Origin: an uncultured Actinomycetes bacterium
Lineage (GTDB): Bacteria; Actinomycetota; Acidimicrobiia; Acidimicrobiales; RAAP-2
DNA length: 64,000 bases
Reading direction: 5' to 3'
NCBI GenBank assembly: GCA_903825895.1
Contig: CAIKCI010000016.1
Coordinates: 1-64,000, forward strand
Shown: positions 8,933-17,203 of the stretch, piece after piece
Numbering within the stretch: position 1 is the stretch's first letter
How the letters are laid out: the number at the start of each line of letters is the position of its first letter
Position numbers and translations under genes: made by a program
Notes under the pieces: generated by a model
Told to the model about the DNA's origin: nothing
The model's input: only the letters and a program-made list of their open reading frames with translations
Databases searched by the model: none

Positions 8933-9661
8933 TTAGCCCTTGATCGTTGAAAACAGCACGGCGTTCGCAGGGGCCACAACCGAAATCGCCTGTCCCCAGG
9001 ACGTAAAGACTGCACGCTTTTTCTCGGTTGTCTTCCCCGATACCGCAACGAGCGACGCTGCCACCGGCAACTTGGTTGATTTTTGGACGAACAAGGTCGT
9101 CGTTTCTGTCGTTGTCTTATTTGGTGCCGAGTTACTGGTCACAGGAATGACCGTGACACCTGCGATGCTCTTCGCTGGCAACTCAGTGGCGCTTGAGCTC
9201 TTCGGGTAATAGATGTTTAAGGCTGCATTGACCGTAAGACTTTGGGCAATCGCAGCGGTTGGCGAATCAGAGGGGAGGAGTTCGATCCACTCTCCGACTG
9301 CTCCCGCCGCTTCAGAGGCAGTCAGCCCAAGTGCTGATTGTAAGACGCTGCTGGCAGTTGTTTCTATATAGACCGTTGTCCCGATGAGGCGAACCTGGAG
9401 GACGGGACTCTTGGCGACAGTGAGGACCTCTTCGGCCTGAGAGGTGCCAACATGGCCCGTGAGCGTCTCTGATCGCTTCCCGATAGTCGTGACATCTATG
9501 AAGCTGACGGATCCAGCTTTTTGCACAGCGCTTTGGGTCGCGCTAAGGAGCGAAGCGGCAGCGGGACTTCCCGCAGAATTGCTCGAAGAACTTGAGGAAC
9601 AACTGGCGGCGACGAGGCCGACGGCAACGAGACCAGCGAGGGGAAGAAGGCGGTTGCGCAC
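8933..9661 (-). CDS. LppX/LprG-like lipoprotein (paralogue of the 8014-8754 gene)
   Basis: This 242-residue lipoprotein has signal peptide MRNRLLPLAGLVAVGL, lipobox VAASC and a serine-rich linker, then a beta-rich domain. Matching blocks (AGSVSF, VGEWIELLPSDSP, LPVAASL, FTSWGQAISVVAP) show that it is a divergent duplicate of the 8014-8754 gene. The start is a GTG at 9659-9661. No strong ribosome-binding site is visible upstream, only a TAGG. It is transcribed divergently from the phosphomannomutase gene. A role in carrying lipid across the envelope is a family-level guess. Confidence 0.68.
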   Translation of the reverse strand: MRNRLLPLAGLVAVGLVAASCSSSSSSNSAGSPAAASLLSATQSAVQKAGSVSFIDVTTIGKRSETLTGHVGTSQAEEVLTVAKSPVLQVRLIGTTVYIETTASSVLQSALGLTASEAAGAVGEWIELLPSDSPTAAIAQSLTVNAALNIYYPKSSSATELPAKSIAGVTVIPVTSNSAPNKTTTETTTLFVQKSTKLPVAASLVAVSGKTTEKKRAVFTSWGQAISVVAPANAVLFSTIKG

Positions 9662-9803
9662 GCAATGAACCTACTTGGCTTTTCTTCCCTGCGTCATCGA
9701 AAACGCTTTTTCTTTCACATAATTATGAAAACTTTACAATTGCAGGAAGCAAAGCGAGGGGCGAGAACAGCCAAAAAGAGACTGATGCCCTAGGCTACGT
9801 GTC

Positions 9804-11165
9804 ATGCACGACCCCTCCCTCGTCTTCAAGGCCTACGACATTAGGGGTACCTATCCCGATCAAATCGATGAAGAACTTTGTCGGGCTCTTGGTTCTGCGG
9901 TCGCCATCTTTGCGCGCTGCGAGACGATCTTGGTTGCGCGCGACATGCGGCCTTCGGGGACGGCCTTAGTTGAAGCGTTCCAAGAGGGCGCCAATGCGGT
10001 GGGTGTTGGGGTGACCGATCTGGGGATGGCGTCAACTGACTTTCTCTACTTTGCTGCGGGGTCTCTCGATGCCCCGGGGGCGATGTTTACCGCGTCGCAT
10101 AATCCCGCGCAATACAACGGTATCAAGCTCTGTTTGGCTGGAGCGAAGCCCATCGGCAGAGACACGGGCCTCACCGAGATTGAGGCGTTGACCCGTCAGT
10201 TCTTGGTATCTCCCGCAGCGGGCATGACCGCTGTGAATACGAAGCAGGATCTTTTGGCAAACTACGCAGAGCACGTGCATTCTTTTGTTGACCTCAAGGG
10301 TCTGAAACCTCTGCGCGTGGTCTGCGACACGGCGAACGGCATGGGAGGTCTTGTCGCTCCGCTGGTCTTCAAGGGGCTGCCCTTTGACGTGAGCATTCTT
10401 TTTCCTGAACTCGATGGTACGTTCCCGAATCACCCCGCAGATCCGATTCAGCCTGAAAACTTGGTTGATCTCCAGGCCTCGGTGCTCAAAGAGAAAGCTG
10501 ACGTCGGTTTGGCCTTTGACGGGGATGCTGACCGTGTCTTTTTGATTGACGAAAAGGCGCAACCGGTCTCGGGGTCGCTCACGACGGCGTTGGTGGCCTC
10601 GGCCATGCTCAAAAAAAATCCAGGGTCGACCATTCTCTATAACTTGATCTGTTCGCACGTCGTTCCCGAAACCATTGCGGAACAAGGTGGGGTGGGGGTC
10701 CGTACGCAAGTCGGACACAGTTTTATCAAACAGGTCATGGCTGAGACCGGTGCCGTCTTTGGCGGAGAGCACAGCGGGCACTATTACTTCCGTGATAACT
10801 ATCGAGCAGACTCCGGAATCATTACCGCCTTGATTGTCTTGGAACTCATGAGTCTCTCTGGTCTTCCACTTTCGGCCATGCTCGAACCCTTCAAGCGCTA
10901 CGTCGATTCCGGTGAAATCAACACCGAGGTGGCAAGCCCGCAAGCATCAGTTGAACAAGTAGCTGCCTATGCGGCAGAGCATGGGGGCATCATTGACCGA
11001 CTCGATGGGCTGACGGTGGATTACGGAGACTGGTGGTTCAATCTTCGTCCTTCGAATACGGAGCCCTTGTTGCGGCTCAACGTTGAAGCCGCCGATCAAG
11101 CATCGTGCGATGCGCACGTCGCTGAGGTCCTCGAGTTGGTCGCTCGACTCGAGCAGTCGAAGTAA
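9804..11165 (+). CDS. manB: Phosphomannomutase/phosphoglucomutase
   Basis: This 453-residue alpha-D-phosphohexomutase interconverts mannose-6-P and mannose-1-P (or the glucose equivalents), supplying GDP-mannose or UDP-glucose. It shows the N-terminal KAYDIRGTYPDQ, the phosphoserine loop TASHNP (Ser98), the metal loop DGDADR (about 239-244), the sugar-binding GGEHSGHYYF and the C-terminal phosphate site RPSNTEPLLR. All four domains are complete. No ribosome-binding site precedes the ATG. A TAGGCT at 9790-9795 lies 8 bases upstream, so it may be translated from a leaderless transcript. The Trm112-like gene follows at once, a common actinobacterial pairing. Confidence 0.92.
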   Translation: MHDPSLVFKAYDIRGTYPDQIDEELCRALGSAVAIFARCETILVARDMRPSGTALVEAFQEGANAVGVGVTDLGMASTDFLYFAAGSLDAPGAMFTASHNPAQYNGIKLCLAGAKPIGRDTGLTEIEALTRQFLVSPAAGMTAVNTKQDLLANYAEHVHSFVDLKGLKPLRVVCDTANGMGGLVAPLVFKGLPFDVSILFPELDGTFPNHPADPIQPENLVDLQASVLKEKADVGLAFDGDADRVFLIDEKAQPVSGSLTTALVASAMLKKNPGSTILYNLICSHVVPETIAEQGGVGVRTQVGHSFIKQVMAETGAVFGGEHSGHYYFRDNYRADSGIITALIVLELMSLSGLPLSAMLEPFKRYVDSGEINTEVASPQASVEQVAAYAAEHGGIIDRLDGLTVDYGDWWFNLRPSNTEPLLRLNVEAADQASCDAHVAEVLELVARLEQSK

Positions 11166-11174
11166 GGTTTGTCG

Positions 11175-11417
11175 ATGGCTGTTGACCCGATGTTGCTTGA
11201 GATCTTGGTCTGTCCGATCGACAAAGAGCCGCTCTATTACTTCGAGGGCGACAATCTGCTCTACAACCCGAGGACGAAGACCTCCTATGGCGTGAACGAC
11301 GACATCCCCGTGCTGTTGCCAACCGAGGGAACGGTGGTTGACGCGGCCGAAGCGAAGCGCCTCGACAAGATTCTCAAGACTGCGGTGATCACTGGCGCTG
11401 GACGCCAATCGTCTTAG
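11175..11417 (+). CDS. Trm112-like small protein (UPF0434 family)
   Basis: This 80-residue protein has the family opening MLLEILVCPIDKEPLYYF, followed by a strand reading NPRTKTSYGVNDDIPVLL. The family is a small zinc-ribbon-like or beta-barrel fold whose relatives partner methyltransferases. Here only one cysteine (in VCPID) is left of the usual metal site. An upstream in-frame TTG at 11169 exists, but the ATG at 11175 has AAGG seven bases ahead and is preferred. It lies nine bases after manB and probably shares its transcript. Its stop faces the thiolase stop with a four-base gap. Confidence 0.8.
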   Translation: MAVDPMLLEILVCPIDKEPLYYFEGDNLLYNPRTKTSYGVNDDIPVLLPTEGTVVDAAEAKRLDKILKTAVITGAGRQSS

Positions 11418-11421
11418 GCGC

Positions 11422-12627
11422 TTAGTTTAAACGCTCGACGATCATGGCCATTCCTTGGCCGCCACCCACACACATGGACTCCAAGCCGTAGGACTTGTTG
11501 CCATCTTCTAACGCGTTGAGCAATGTGGTCATGATGCGAGCGCCCGTCTGGCCAAAGGGGTGGCCTAAGGCAATGGCGCCACCTTTGACGTTGAGTTTGT
11601 CCCAGGGGATCTCAAGTTCACGAGCTGAAGGGATGACTTGGGCAGCGAAGGCCTCATTGATTTCAACGAGGTCGATCTGGTCCATCGTCATCCCCGCCCG
11701 CTTCAGCGCCTGGCGACATGCCTCAACAGGTCCGAGACCCATGATCTCGGGATTGAGGCCCGAGACGCCACTGGCAATAATGCGCGCCAACGGGGTGATG
11801 CCCAGTGCTTTGGCTTTGCTGTCACTCATCACCACAACCGCTGCGGCTCCGTCGTTGAGCGGGCAGGCGTTGCCGGCCGTCACTGAACCACCTTCACGGA
11901 AAGCCGGCTTGAGATTTGCCAAGCCTTCGAGCGTGGTGCTTGGCCGAGGGCAGTCATCTTTCGAAATGACGGTCCCATCAGCCAAGGTCACGGGAATGAT
12001 TTCACGCTCAAAGAAGCCGTTTTCTTGCGACTCAGCGGCACGCATCTGGGATTGGAAGGCAAAAGCATCCATCTCTTCCCGCAAAACCCCAGCATACTCA
12101 GCGACGTTTTCAGCCGTCTGGCCCATGGCGAGGTAGTAGTCCGACAAACCCGTTGGCGCGCTCCAGGGAGTTGTGACGGCAGGTGCTCGTTCAGCACTGC
12201 GTGCTTCAGCTCCAGCAAAGAGGGGATTGTGCGGGCCGGTGTCGGCGGCGCCATTGCCGTAACGTGAGACGGTCTCGACACCAGCGGCGACGAAGATGTC
12301 ACCCTCGCCTGCACGAATGGCGTGAGCAGCCATGCGGATGGTTTGCAGCGACGAGGAGCAGTAACGGTTCACGGTCACACCAGGGACGTCGTCCATGCCG
12401 GCCAAGATGGCGACGGCTCGGGCCAGGTTGTAGCCGGCTTCTCCAGCGGGCTGGGCGCTGCCCATCATCAAGTCCTCAACCTCGTTGGGGTTGAGTTGAG
12501 GGATTTTGGCCAATGTTTCTCGAACCGCCAGTGCCGCTAAGTCGTCGGGGCGACATTCAGCGAGGGATCCCTTGACGGCTCGCCCGATAGGGGTTCTTCC
12601 GGTGGCGACGATTACGGCTTCAGGCAT
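11422..12627 (-). CDS. Thiolase (acetyl-CoA C-acyltransferase)
   Basis: This 401-residue thiolase cleaves 3-ketoacyl-CoA with CoA. The nucleophile is Cys90 in NRYCSSSLQ. The NEAFA motif, His356 in GHPFGQTGAR and the second cysteine Cys386 in MCVGGGQGMA complete the active site. The ATG has a GAGAGGA eight bases upstream. It is read divergently from the ChsE4-like gene, and the 140-base region between them holds a KstR-type box. In Mycobacterium a thiolase (FadA5) removes acetyl-CoA from the cholesterol side chain. This one fills that place in the locus, but its sequence is that of a generic degradative thiolase, so a specific steroid role is inference. Confidence 0.9.
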   Translation of the reverse strand: MPEAVIVATGRTPIGRAVKGSLAECRPDDLAALAVRETLAKIPQLNPNEVEDLMMGSAQPAGEAGYNLARAVAILAGMDDVPGVTVNRYCSSSLQTIRMAAHAIRAGEGDIFVAAGVETVSRYGNGAADTGPHNPLFAGAEARSAERAPAVTTPWSAPTGLSDYYLAMGQTAENVAEYAGVLREEMDAFAFQSQMRAAESQENGFFEREIIPVTLADGTVISKDDCPRPSTTLEGLANLKPAFREGGSVTAGNACPLNDGAAAVVVMSDSKAKALGITPLARIIASGVSGLNPEIMGLGPVEACRQALKRAGMTMDQIDLVEINEAFAAQVIPSARELEIPWDKLNVKGGAIALGHPFGQTGARIMTTLLNALEDGNKSYGLESMCVGGGQGMAMIVERLN

Positions 12628-12715
12628 GAGTGATTCCTCTCAGTGGACACCCCAGCGGGGCTTTGACGTGATCTTATCTACCAGGCTGTTGTGGTGGCTA
12701 ACCGGCCCATAAAAC

Positions 12716-12729
12716 TGTAACGTGTTCTA
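12716..12729 (+). promoter_or_regulatory. KstR-type operator
   Basis: TGTAACGTGTTCTA fits the TnnAACnnGTTnnA consensus of the TetR repressor KstR, which controls cholesterol degradation in mycobacteria. The symmetry extends outward to ACT...AGT (12714-12731). It lies 38 bases upstream of the ChsE4-like start and about 88 bases upstream of the divergent thiolase start, so it could control both. Confidence 0.7.
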
Positions 12730-12767
12730 GTGAACCTACTGGACACACCTTAGCCTGGGAGCCCGAT

Positions 12768-13943
12768 ATGCAGATTGGATACACGCCGGAGCAAGATGAA
12801 TTGCGCGCCACGTTGCGTGCTTACTACGACGACCTTTTGACACCCTTGGTCGAAGAAGAGTTGTCCGAGAGCCACGGTATCGGCCCAACGGTGCGACGCA
12901 TTGTCAAGCAGATGGCCAGCGATGGTTGGCTCGGGATCGGTTGGCCCAAAGAATACGGTGGCCAAGGTCGCAGTCAAGTTGAGCAATTCATCTTTTTTGA
13001 TGAGTCCATGCGCTCCGGTGCCCCGGTTCCCATGTTGACGATCAATACGGTTGGCCCCACGATCATGGAGTTCGGCACCGAAGAACAGAAAGATTTCTTC
13101 CTTCCAAAGATTCTGGCCGGTGATATTCACTTCTGTATCGGCTACTCAGAACCAGGGGCGGGAACAGACCTCGCCGCATTAACGACTCGAGCTGATCGAG
13201 ATGGCGACGAGTACGTCATCAACGGTCAAAAGACCTGGACGTCACTCGCTGGTGACGCCGACTACATCTGGCTTGCCGTGCGTACCGATCAAGACGCCAA
13301 GAAGCATGCAGGAATCTCTGTCTTGGTGGTCCCGATGAACACCCCGGGTATTGAGGTCGTGCCCTTGTCCTTACTGGGTTCCCACAACATCAACCAGACC
13401 TTCTTCACCGACGTTCGTGTTCCGGTCTCAAGCTGTGTCGGCGGCGAAAATAGCGGGTGGGGCATGATCACCTCGCAACTCAACCGTGAGCGCGTGACCT
13501 TGTGCTCGCCGGGAATTATCGATCGTTCGTTGGCTGATGTGACTGCCTGGGCGACCACCACGATGTTGCCCGATGGCCGGCGCATTATCGACCAAGAGTG
13601 GGTGCAGATGCACTTAGGCAGAGTCCGTGCCGAGTTGGAGTTTCTCCGGCTGATCAACTGGAAGGTGGCCTGGCAGGCAACGCAAGACCACCTCGACATC
13701 GCGGATGCATCGACGATCAAAGTCTTTGGCACGGAGTTTTATCTGCGTGCATTCAGGCTCCTGATGGAGATTGTGGGCCAAGGGGGCTACCTCCAGCGCG
13801 ACAGCGTCGGTTCAGTGCTCTTAGGGCGCTTAGAGATGCACGCACGATCGATGGTCATCTTGACCTTCGGTGGAGGAACGAATGAAATTCAGCGAGACCT
13901 GATTGCGATCTTTGGCCTCAACATGCCGAGATCGTTGCGATAG
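12768..13943 (+). CDS. chsE4: Acyl-CoA dehydrogenase, ChsE4/FadE26-like subunit
   Basis: This 391-residue FAD-dependent dehydrogenase introduces the alpha-beta double bond in acyl-CoA. It resembles mycobacterial FadE26 (ChsE4) throughout: DGWLGIGWPKEYGGQGRS, IGYSEPGAGTDLA, GQKTWTSLAGDADYIWLA and LTFGGGTNEIQRDLI. The probable catalytic base is Glu241 in NRERV, as in the isovaleryl-CoA-dehydrogenase type. The start has GGGAG at 12757-12761. Only nine bases separate it from the next gene, a FadE27-like partner lacking this glutamate, so the two probably form the alpha2-beta2 enzyme known for ChsE4-ChsE5. In Mycobacterium that enzyme acts on C8 and C5 steroid side chains. Confidence 0.85.
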   Translation: MQIGYTPEQDELRATLRAYYDDLLTPLVEEELSESHGIGPTVRRIVKQMASDGWLGIGWPKEYGGQGRSQVEQFIFFDESMRSGAPVPMLTINTVGPTIMEFGTEEQKDFFLPKILAGDIHFCIGYSEPGAGTDLAALTTRADRDGDEYVINGQKTWTSLAGDADYIWLAVRTDQDAKKHAGISVLVVPMNTPGIEVVPLSLLGSHNINQTFFTDVRVPVSSCVGGENSGWGMITSQLNRERVTLCSPGIIDRSLADVTAWATTTMLPDGRRIIDQEWVQMHLGRVRAELEFLRLINWKVAWQATQDHLDIADASTIKVFGTEFYLRAFRLLMEIVGQGGYLQRDSVGSVLLGRLEMHARSMVILTFGGGTNEIQRDLIAIFGLNMPRSLR

Positions 13944-13952
13944 GAGAGAACG

Positions 13953-15086
13953 ATGGACTTTTCACTGACCGAAGAACAACAAGCGGTTCTCGAATTGGCT
14001 CGGCAAATTTTTGCTGACTACAGCGCTCCTGAACAGTTGCGCGGCCTCGAGCGCCAAGACGACCCCCAAGGCCCCTTCGATGCATCGCTGTGGGCTGCAC
14101 TGGCGGAAGCAGGCCTCTTATCGATCGGCATTCCCGAAGCCTACGGAGGCGCTGGTCTGGACTTTGTGGCCACGACACAAGTTGCCCTGGTCGCCGGTGA
14201 GACGGCAGCGTACGTTCCGGTCGTGGCCACCATGGTCGCTGGCGCCGACACGATTGCTCGCTTTGGAACCACAGAGCAGAAGGCCCTGTGGCTACCCCAG
14301 ATCGCTTCTGGTGAGGTCATTGCAACGGCGGCAACGTCTGAACTGACCGGTGGCGTGATTGTTGATGCCCTCTCGTCGCTTTCAACGACGGCCAAGAAGG
14401 TCGGGGAAGGCTACGTCCTCAACGGCGTCAAAGCCTGCGTACCTGCGGGACTGCGCGCCCAGATTATTCTCATCCCGGCCGCCATAGAAGGGGCTGGCAT
14501 TGGTGTCTTCGTTGTCGAAAGCTCAAGCCTGGAGAAAGAACGCCAAGAAGGAACCTTCCAACCTGAAGCCCTGTTGACGCTGCGTGACGTGAACGTCAGT
14601 GGCGATCGACTCCTGGGCGGTGACGGCGCCAATGGCGCTGAAATTGTGAGCACGATGGCTATCAACGTCACCGCAGCCTTGTGCATGCTTGAAGCGGGTG
14701 CCGTGACGTCTGCCGTCAATCTCGGTGCGCAGTACACCGCAGAACGTGAACAGTTCGGCAAGAAGATCGCGACCTTCCAAGCGGTCGGCCAGCGATTAGC
14801 CGATGCCTACGTCGACGCCGAAGCGATTCGCTTAACAGCCCTTCAGGCGGCCTGGCGCATTGCCACCGGTGTTGATGCCAAGCAAGAGACCGAGATCGCA
14901 AAGTTCTGGGCTGCTGAAGGAGGGCAGCGTGTTGTGCACGCCGCCACCCACGTGCACGGAGGTGTTGGCGTGGACCGGGATTACCCCTTGCACCGCTACT
15001 TCTTGTTGACTCGCCAGATCGAGTTGACGCTCGGTGGGGCCACCAAGAATCTCTTGGCTCTCGGAAGTGCTGCTGCGACGAAGTAG
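13953..15086 (+). CDS. chsE5: Acyl-CoA dehydrogenase, ChsE5/FadE27-like subunit
   Basis: This 377-residue acyl-CoA dehydrogenase-fold protein resembles mycobacterial FadE27 (ChsE5), most clearly in FWAAEGGQRVVHAATHVHGG and VGVDRDYPLHRYFLL...LGGATKNLL. The helix that carries the catalytic glutamate in its partner reads MAINVTAALCMLEAGA, with no glutamate at that point. It is therefore most likely the non-catalytic, FAD-sharing subunit of a heterotetramer with the gene nine bases upstream. The GGAGAG before the ATG supports the start. Its stop abuts the stop of the convergent luciferase-like gene with no spacer. Confidence 0.84.
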   Translation: MDFSLTEEQQAVLELARQIFADYSAPEQLRGLERQDDPQGPFDASLWAALAEAGLLSIGIPEAYGGAGLDFVATTQVALVAGETAAYVPVVATMVAGADTIARFGTTEQKALWLPQIASGEVIATAATSELTGGVIVDALSSLSTTAKKVGEGYVLNGVKACVPAGLRAQIILIPAAIEGAGIGVFVVESSSLEKERQEGTFQPEALLTLRDVNVSGDRLLGGDGANGAEIVSTMAINVTAALCMLEAGAVTSAVNLGAQYTAEREQFGKKIATFQAVGQRLADAYVDAEAIRLTALQAAWRIATGVDAKQETEIAKFWAAEGGQRVVHAATHVHGGVGVDRDYPLHRYFLLTRQIELTLGGATKNLLALGSAAATK

Positions 15087-16124
15087 TTAGGCGTTAATAA
15101 TTTCAGCCATTGTGCGCAAGGTAGTGAGATCGCCGTTGATTAACAACGACGTGGCCATGGATTCACGCCAGCCTTCAAGATCATCGCGAATTTTTTCTTT
15201 CGGTCCTACCAAGGCGATGTCTTCAACCATGCGGGTCGGCACTGCGGCGGCGGCGTCGGCCTTATGGCCGTCGAGGTAGAGCGCTTGGATCTTGGTGGCT
15301 TCTTCTTCGTAACCCATACGGCAAAAAACTTCGAAGTGGAAGTTCACTTCTTTGGCGCCCATGCCCCCGACGTAGAGGGCAATGGCAGGGCGGTAAAGAT
15401 CGGCCGCAACTTCGACCTCATCGTGGATGATGGTCGGAGCGAATGCCAAGACTTCGAAGTCTTCAGCGCTGCGTCGTGCGTCGGGTCGAGCAAACCCCTC
15501 GTCGAGCGCGGCTTGAAAACTGGCCATAGCTTTTGGCGCAAAGAAGATGGGGAACCAACCATCGGCGATCTCGGCAGCGAGGGCGACGTTCTTCGGTCCC
15601 TCGGCGCCCAAGATGATGGGAATTTCGTTGCGTAATGGGTGCACGATTGACTTCAAGGGCTTGCCGAGATTCATTCCTCCGGGATAGGGGAGCGGGTAGT
15701 GCTCGCCATCGTTGGTGACCGGTGCTTCTCGCTTGACAACTTGGCGGACGATGTCGATGTACTCACGGGTGCGCGCCAGCGGCTTCGGGAAAGGCTGGCC
15801 GTACCAACCCTCAACAACTTGGGGTCCTGAGACGCCGAGTCCAAGAACGAATCGGCCTCCCGAGAGGTGATCCATGGTCAATGCCGCCATCGCCATGGCG
15901 GACGGCGAGCGAGCGGAGAGCTGACAGAGCGAGGTCCCTAAGCGCAGGGTTGAGGTAGCCGCTCCCCACCAGGCCAAGGGGGTCAGCGCATCAGAGCCGT
16001 AGGACTCTGCGGTCCACACCGAGTCGAAGCCGAGGCGTTCTGCCTCGGCGACAAGCTCTGGAGCATTCGCCGGAGGCCCTGAGCCCCAGTAACCAAGTTG
16101 CAGTCCAAGTTTGAGATCCTTCAT
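15087..16124 (-). CDS. LLM-class oxidoreductase, probably F420-dependent
   Basis: This 345-residue luciferase-like TIM-barrel protein has LGLQLGYWG at the N-terminus, LGFDSVWTAESYGSDALTPL, TMDHLSGGRFVLGLGVSGPQ and ILGAEGPKNVALAAEIADGW. This is the actinobacterial family whose studied members mostly use coenzyme F420. The ATG at 16124 has AGAGGA upstream; the open frame continues 44 codons further into the neighbouring gene, which is unlikely to be coding. It lies 23 bases after another luciferase-like gene, and the pair is read away from a KstR-type box. A redox step in steroid breakdown is inferred from position only. The substrate is unknown. Confidence 0.82.
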   Translation of the reverse strand: MKDLKLGLQLGYWGSGPPANAPELVAEAERLGFDSVWTAESYGSDALTPLAWWGAATSTLRLGTSLCQLSARSPSAMAMAALTMDHLSGGRFVLGLGVSGPQVVEGWYGQPFPKPLARTREYIDIVRQVVKREAPVTNDGEHYPLPYPGGMNLGKPLKSIVHPLRNEIPIILGAEGPKNVALAAEIADGWFPIFFAPKAMASFQAALDEGFARPDARRSAEDFEVLAFAPTIIHDEVEVAADLYRPAIALYVGGMGAKEVNFHFEVFCRMGYEEEATKIQALYLDGHKADAAAAVPTRMVEDIALVGPKEKIRDDLEGWRESMATSLLINGDLTTLRTMAEIINA

Positions 16125-16147
16125 GGCGTTTCCTCTCGTCGTGGTCC

Positions 16148-17041
16148 CTAGGCCCGTTTCATCGGTTCGATGATTTCTTGCGCAAAGCGCGCCATCTCTT
16201 CGTAGCGGCGCTCTTGGATCTGGTCGCTTGGGGTGTCCTGGGGAACCATCATCCACGGGGCGCAGATCAAGTCGGTGACCCCGGCAGCTTCGAACTCCTT
16301 ATAGAGATCGACACTGGGCATCTCAAAAATTGACATATAAATAGCGAAGTCGTCATTGCTTCGACCTTCTCGCTCGAGGTGTTCTTTCAAGGTGGCCAAA
16401 TGCGCCCAAGCCTCATCGACGCTGTAGGCACCAGCGGCGATCCAGCCGTCACAGAGCGCAACGGCTCGTCGGAACGCTACATCGGAGTGGCCTCCGCCCA
16501 AGATGGGCACGGGTTTCGTTGGACTGGGATTGATCTGACATTCGGGGACGTCGTAGTACTCGCCGTGGTACTCAACCCAGCCACCTGACCACAGGGCTCG
16601 CAGTGCAGGGATGATCTCATTGAGACGCTTGCCTCGAGTGGTGAACTCCTGGCCGGTTTGGTCGAACTCTTCTTTGCACCAACCAACACCAACGCCCAAG
16701 CGAACTCGGTTGTTCGAAAGCACGGCGGTCGTCCCGACGGACTTGGTAATCGTCATGAGGTCCCTGAGGGGAGCGATGTAGACCCCCGTCGTAAAGGTGA
16801 TGTTTTCGGTGACGGCGGCCATGGCCGCAATGACGGTCATCGGGTCAGGCCAGGCCATGTCTTTGTCCCAAAAAGGGGCACCATCGGGGGCCGTTGAGTA
16901 GGTATAGCGGGACTCGAGGGAGCGAGGATTGAAGAGGTGGTCCGAGATGTAATTCCCATCAAACCCCAGTTCTTCAGTTGCTCGGGCGATAGGGACGAGC
17001 TGGTCCATCTCGAGAAAGGTCACCGACTGGTGGAACCGCAT
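16148..17041 (-). CDS. LLM-class oxidoreductase, probably F420-dependent
   Basis: This 297-residue luciferase-like protein has ELGFDGNYISDHLFNP, TTAVLSNNRVRLGVGVGWCKEEF, EYHGEYYDVPECQINPSP and VPILGGGHSDVAFRRAV, the layout of the shorter F420-dependent subgroup. The ATG has a strong GGGAGGAG five bases upstream. It heads a two-gene minus-strand operon with the 15087-16124 gene. A KstR-type box at 17075-17088 sits 33 bases upstream of the start. The reaction is not known. Hydride transfer to or from a steroid intermediate is a guess from context. Confidence 0.82.
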   Translation of the reverse strand: MRFHQSVTFLEMDQLVPIARATEELGFDGNYISDHLFNPRSLESRYTYSTAPDGAPFWDKDMAWPDPMTVIAAMAAVTENITFTTGVYIAPLRDLMTITKSVGTTAVLSNNRVRLGVGVGWCKEEFDQTGQEFTTRGKRLNEIIPALRALWSGGWVEYHGEYYDVPECQINPSPTKPVPILGGGHSDVAFRRAVALCDGWIAAGAYSVDEAWAHLATLKEHLEREGRSNDDFAIYMSIFEMPSVDLYKEFEAAGVTDLICAPWMMVPQDTPSDQIQERRYEEMARFAQEIIEPMKRA

Positions 17042-17074
17042 AAATCTCCTCCCAGGCCCATTATTGAGCCTAAC

Positions 17075-17088
17075 TAGAACGTGTTGCA
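17075..17088 (-). promoter_or_regulatory. KstR-type operator
   Basis: TAGAACGTGTTGCA matches the KstR consensus TnnAACnnGTTnnA at all eight fixed positions. It lies 33 bases before the start of the minus-strand luciferase-like operon and probably overlaps its promoter. Confidence 0.68.
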
Positions 17089-17152
17089 GAGATGATACCC
17101 GCCGCCATAGGGCACGGTTTGACGGAGCAGAAACTAGGCTAGAAGCCTGAAC

Positions 17153-17166
17153 TAGAACCTGTTACA
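17153..17166 (+). promoter_or_regulatory. KstR-type operator
   Basis: TAGAACCTGTTACA matches TnnAACnnGTTnnA at all eight fixed positions. It lies 37 bases before the ATG of the igr-like operon, 78 bases from the box that faces the opposite operon. Each divergent operon thus has its own box. Confidence 0.68.
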
Positions 17167-17203
17167 TTTTCCTTATTCCTAATCGCGAGGAGGCAGTTGC
17201 CAG

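Noticed and set aside
10032-10943. Long antisense open frame within manB
   Set aside because: It lies wholly opposite a clear phosphohexomutase, shows no recognisable domain and is rich in residues expected from reverse translation.
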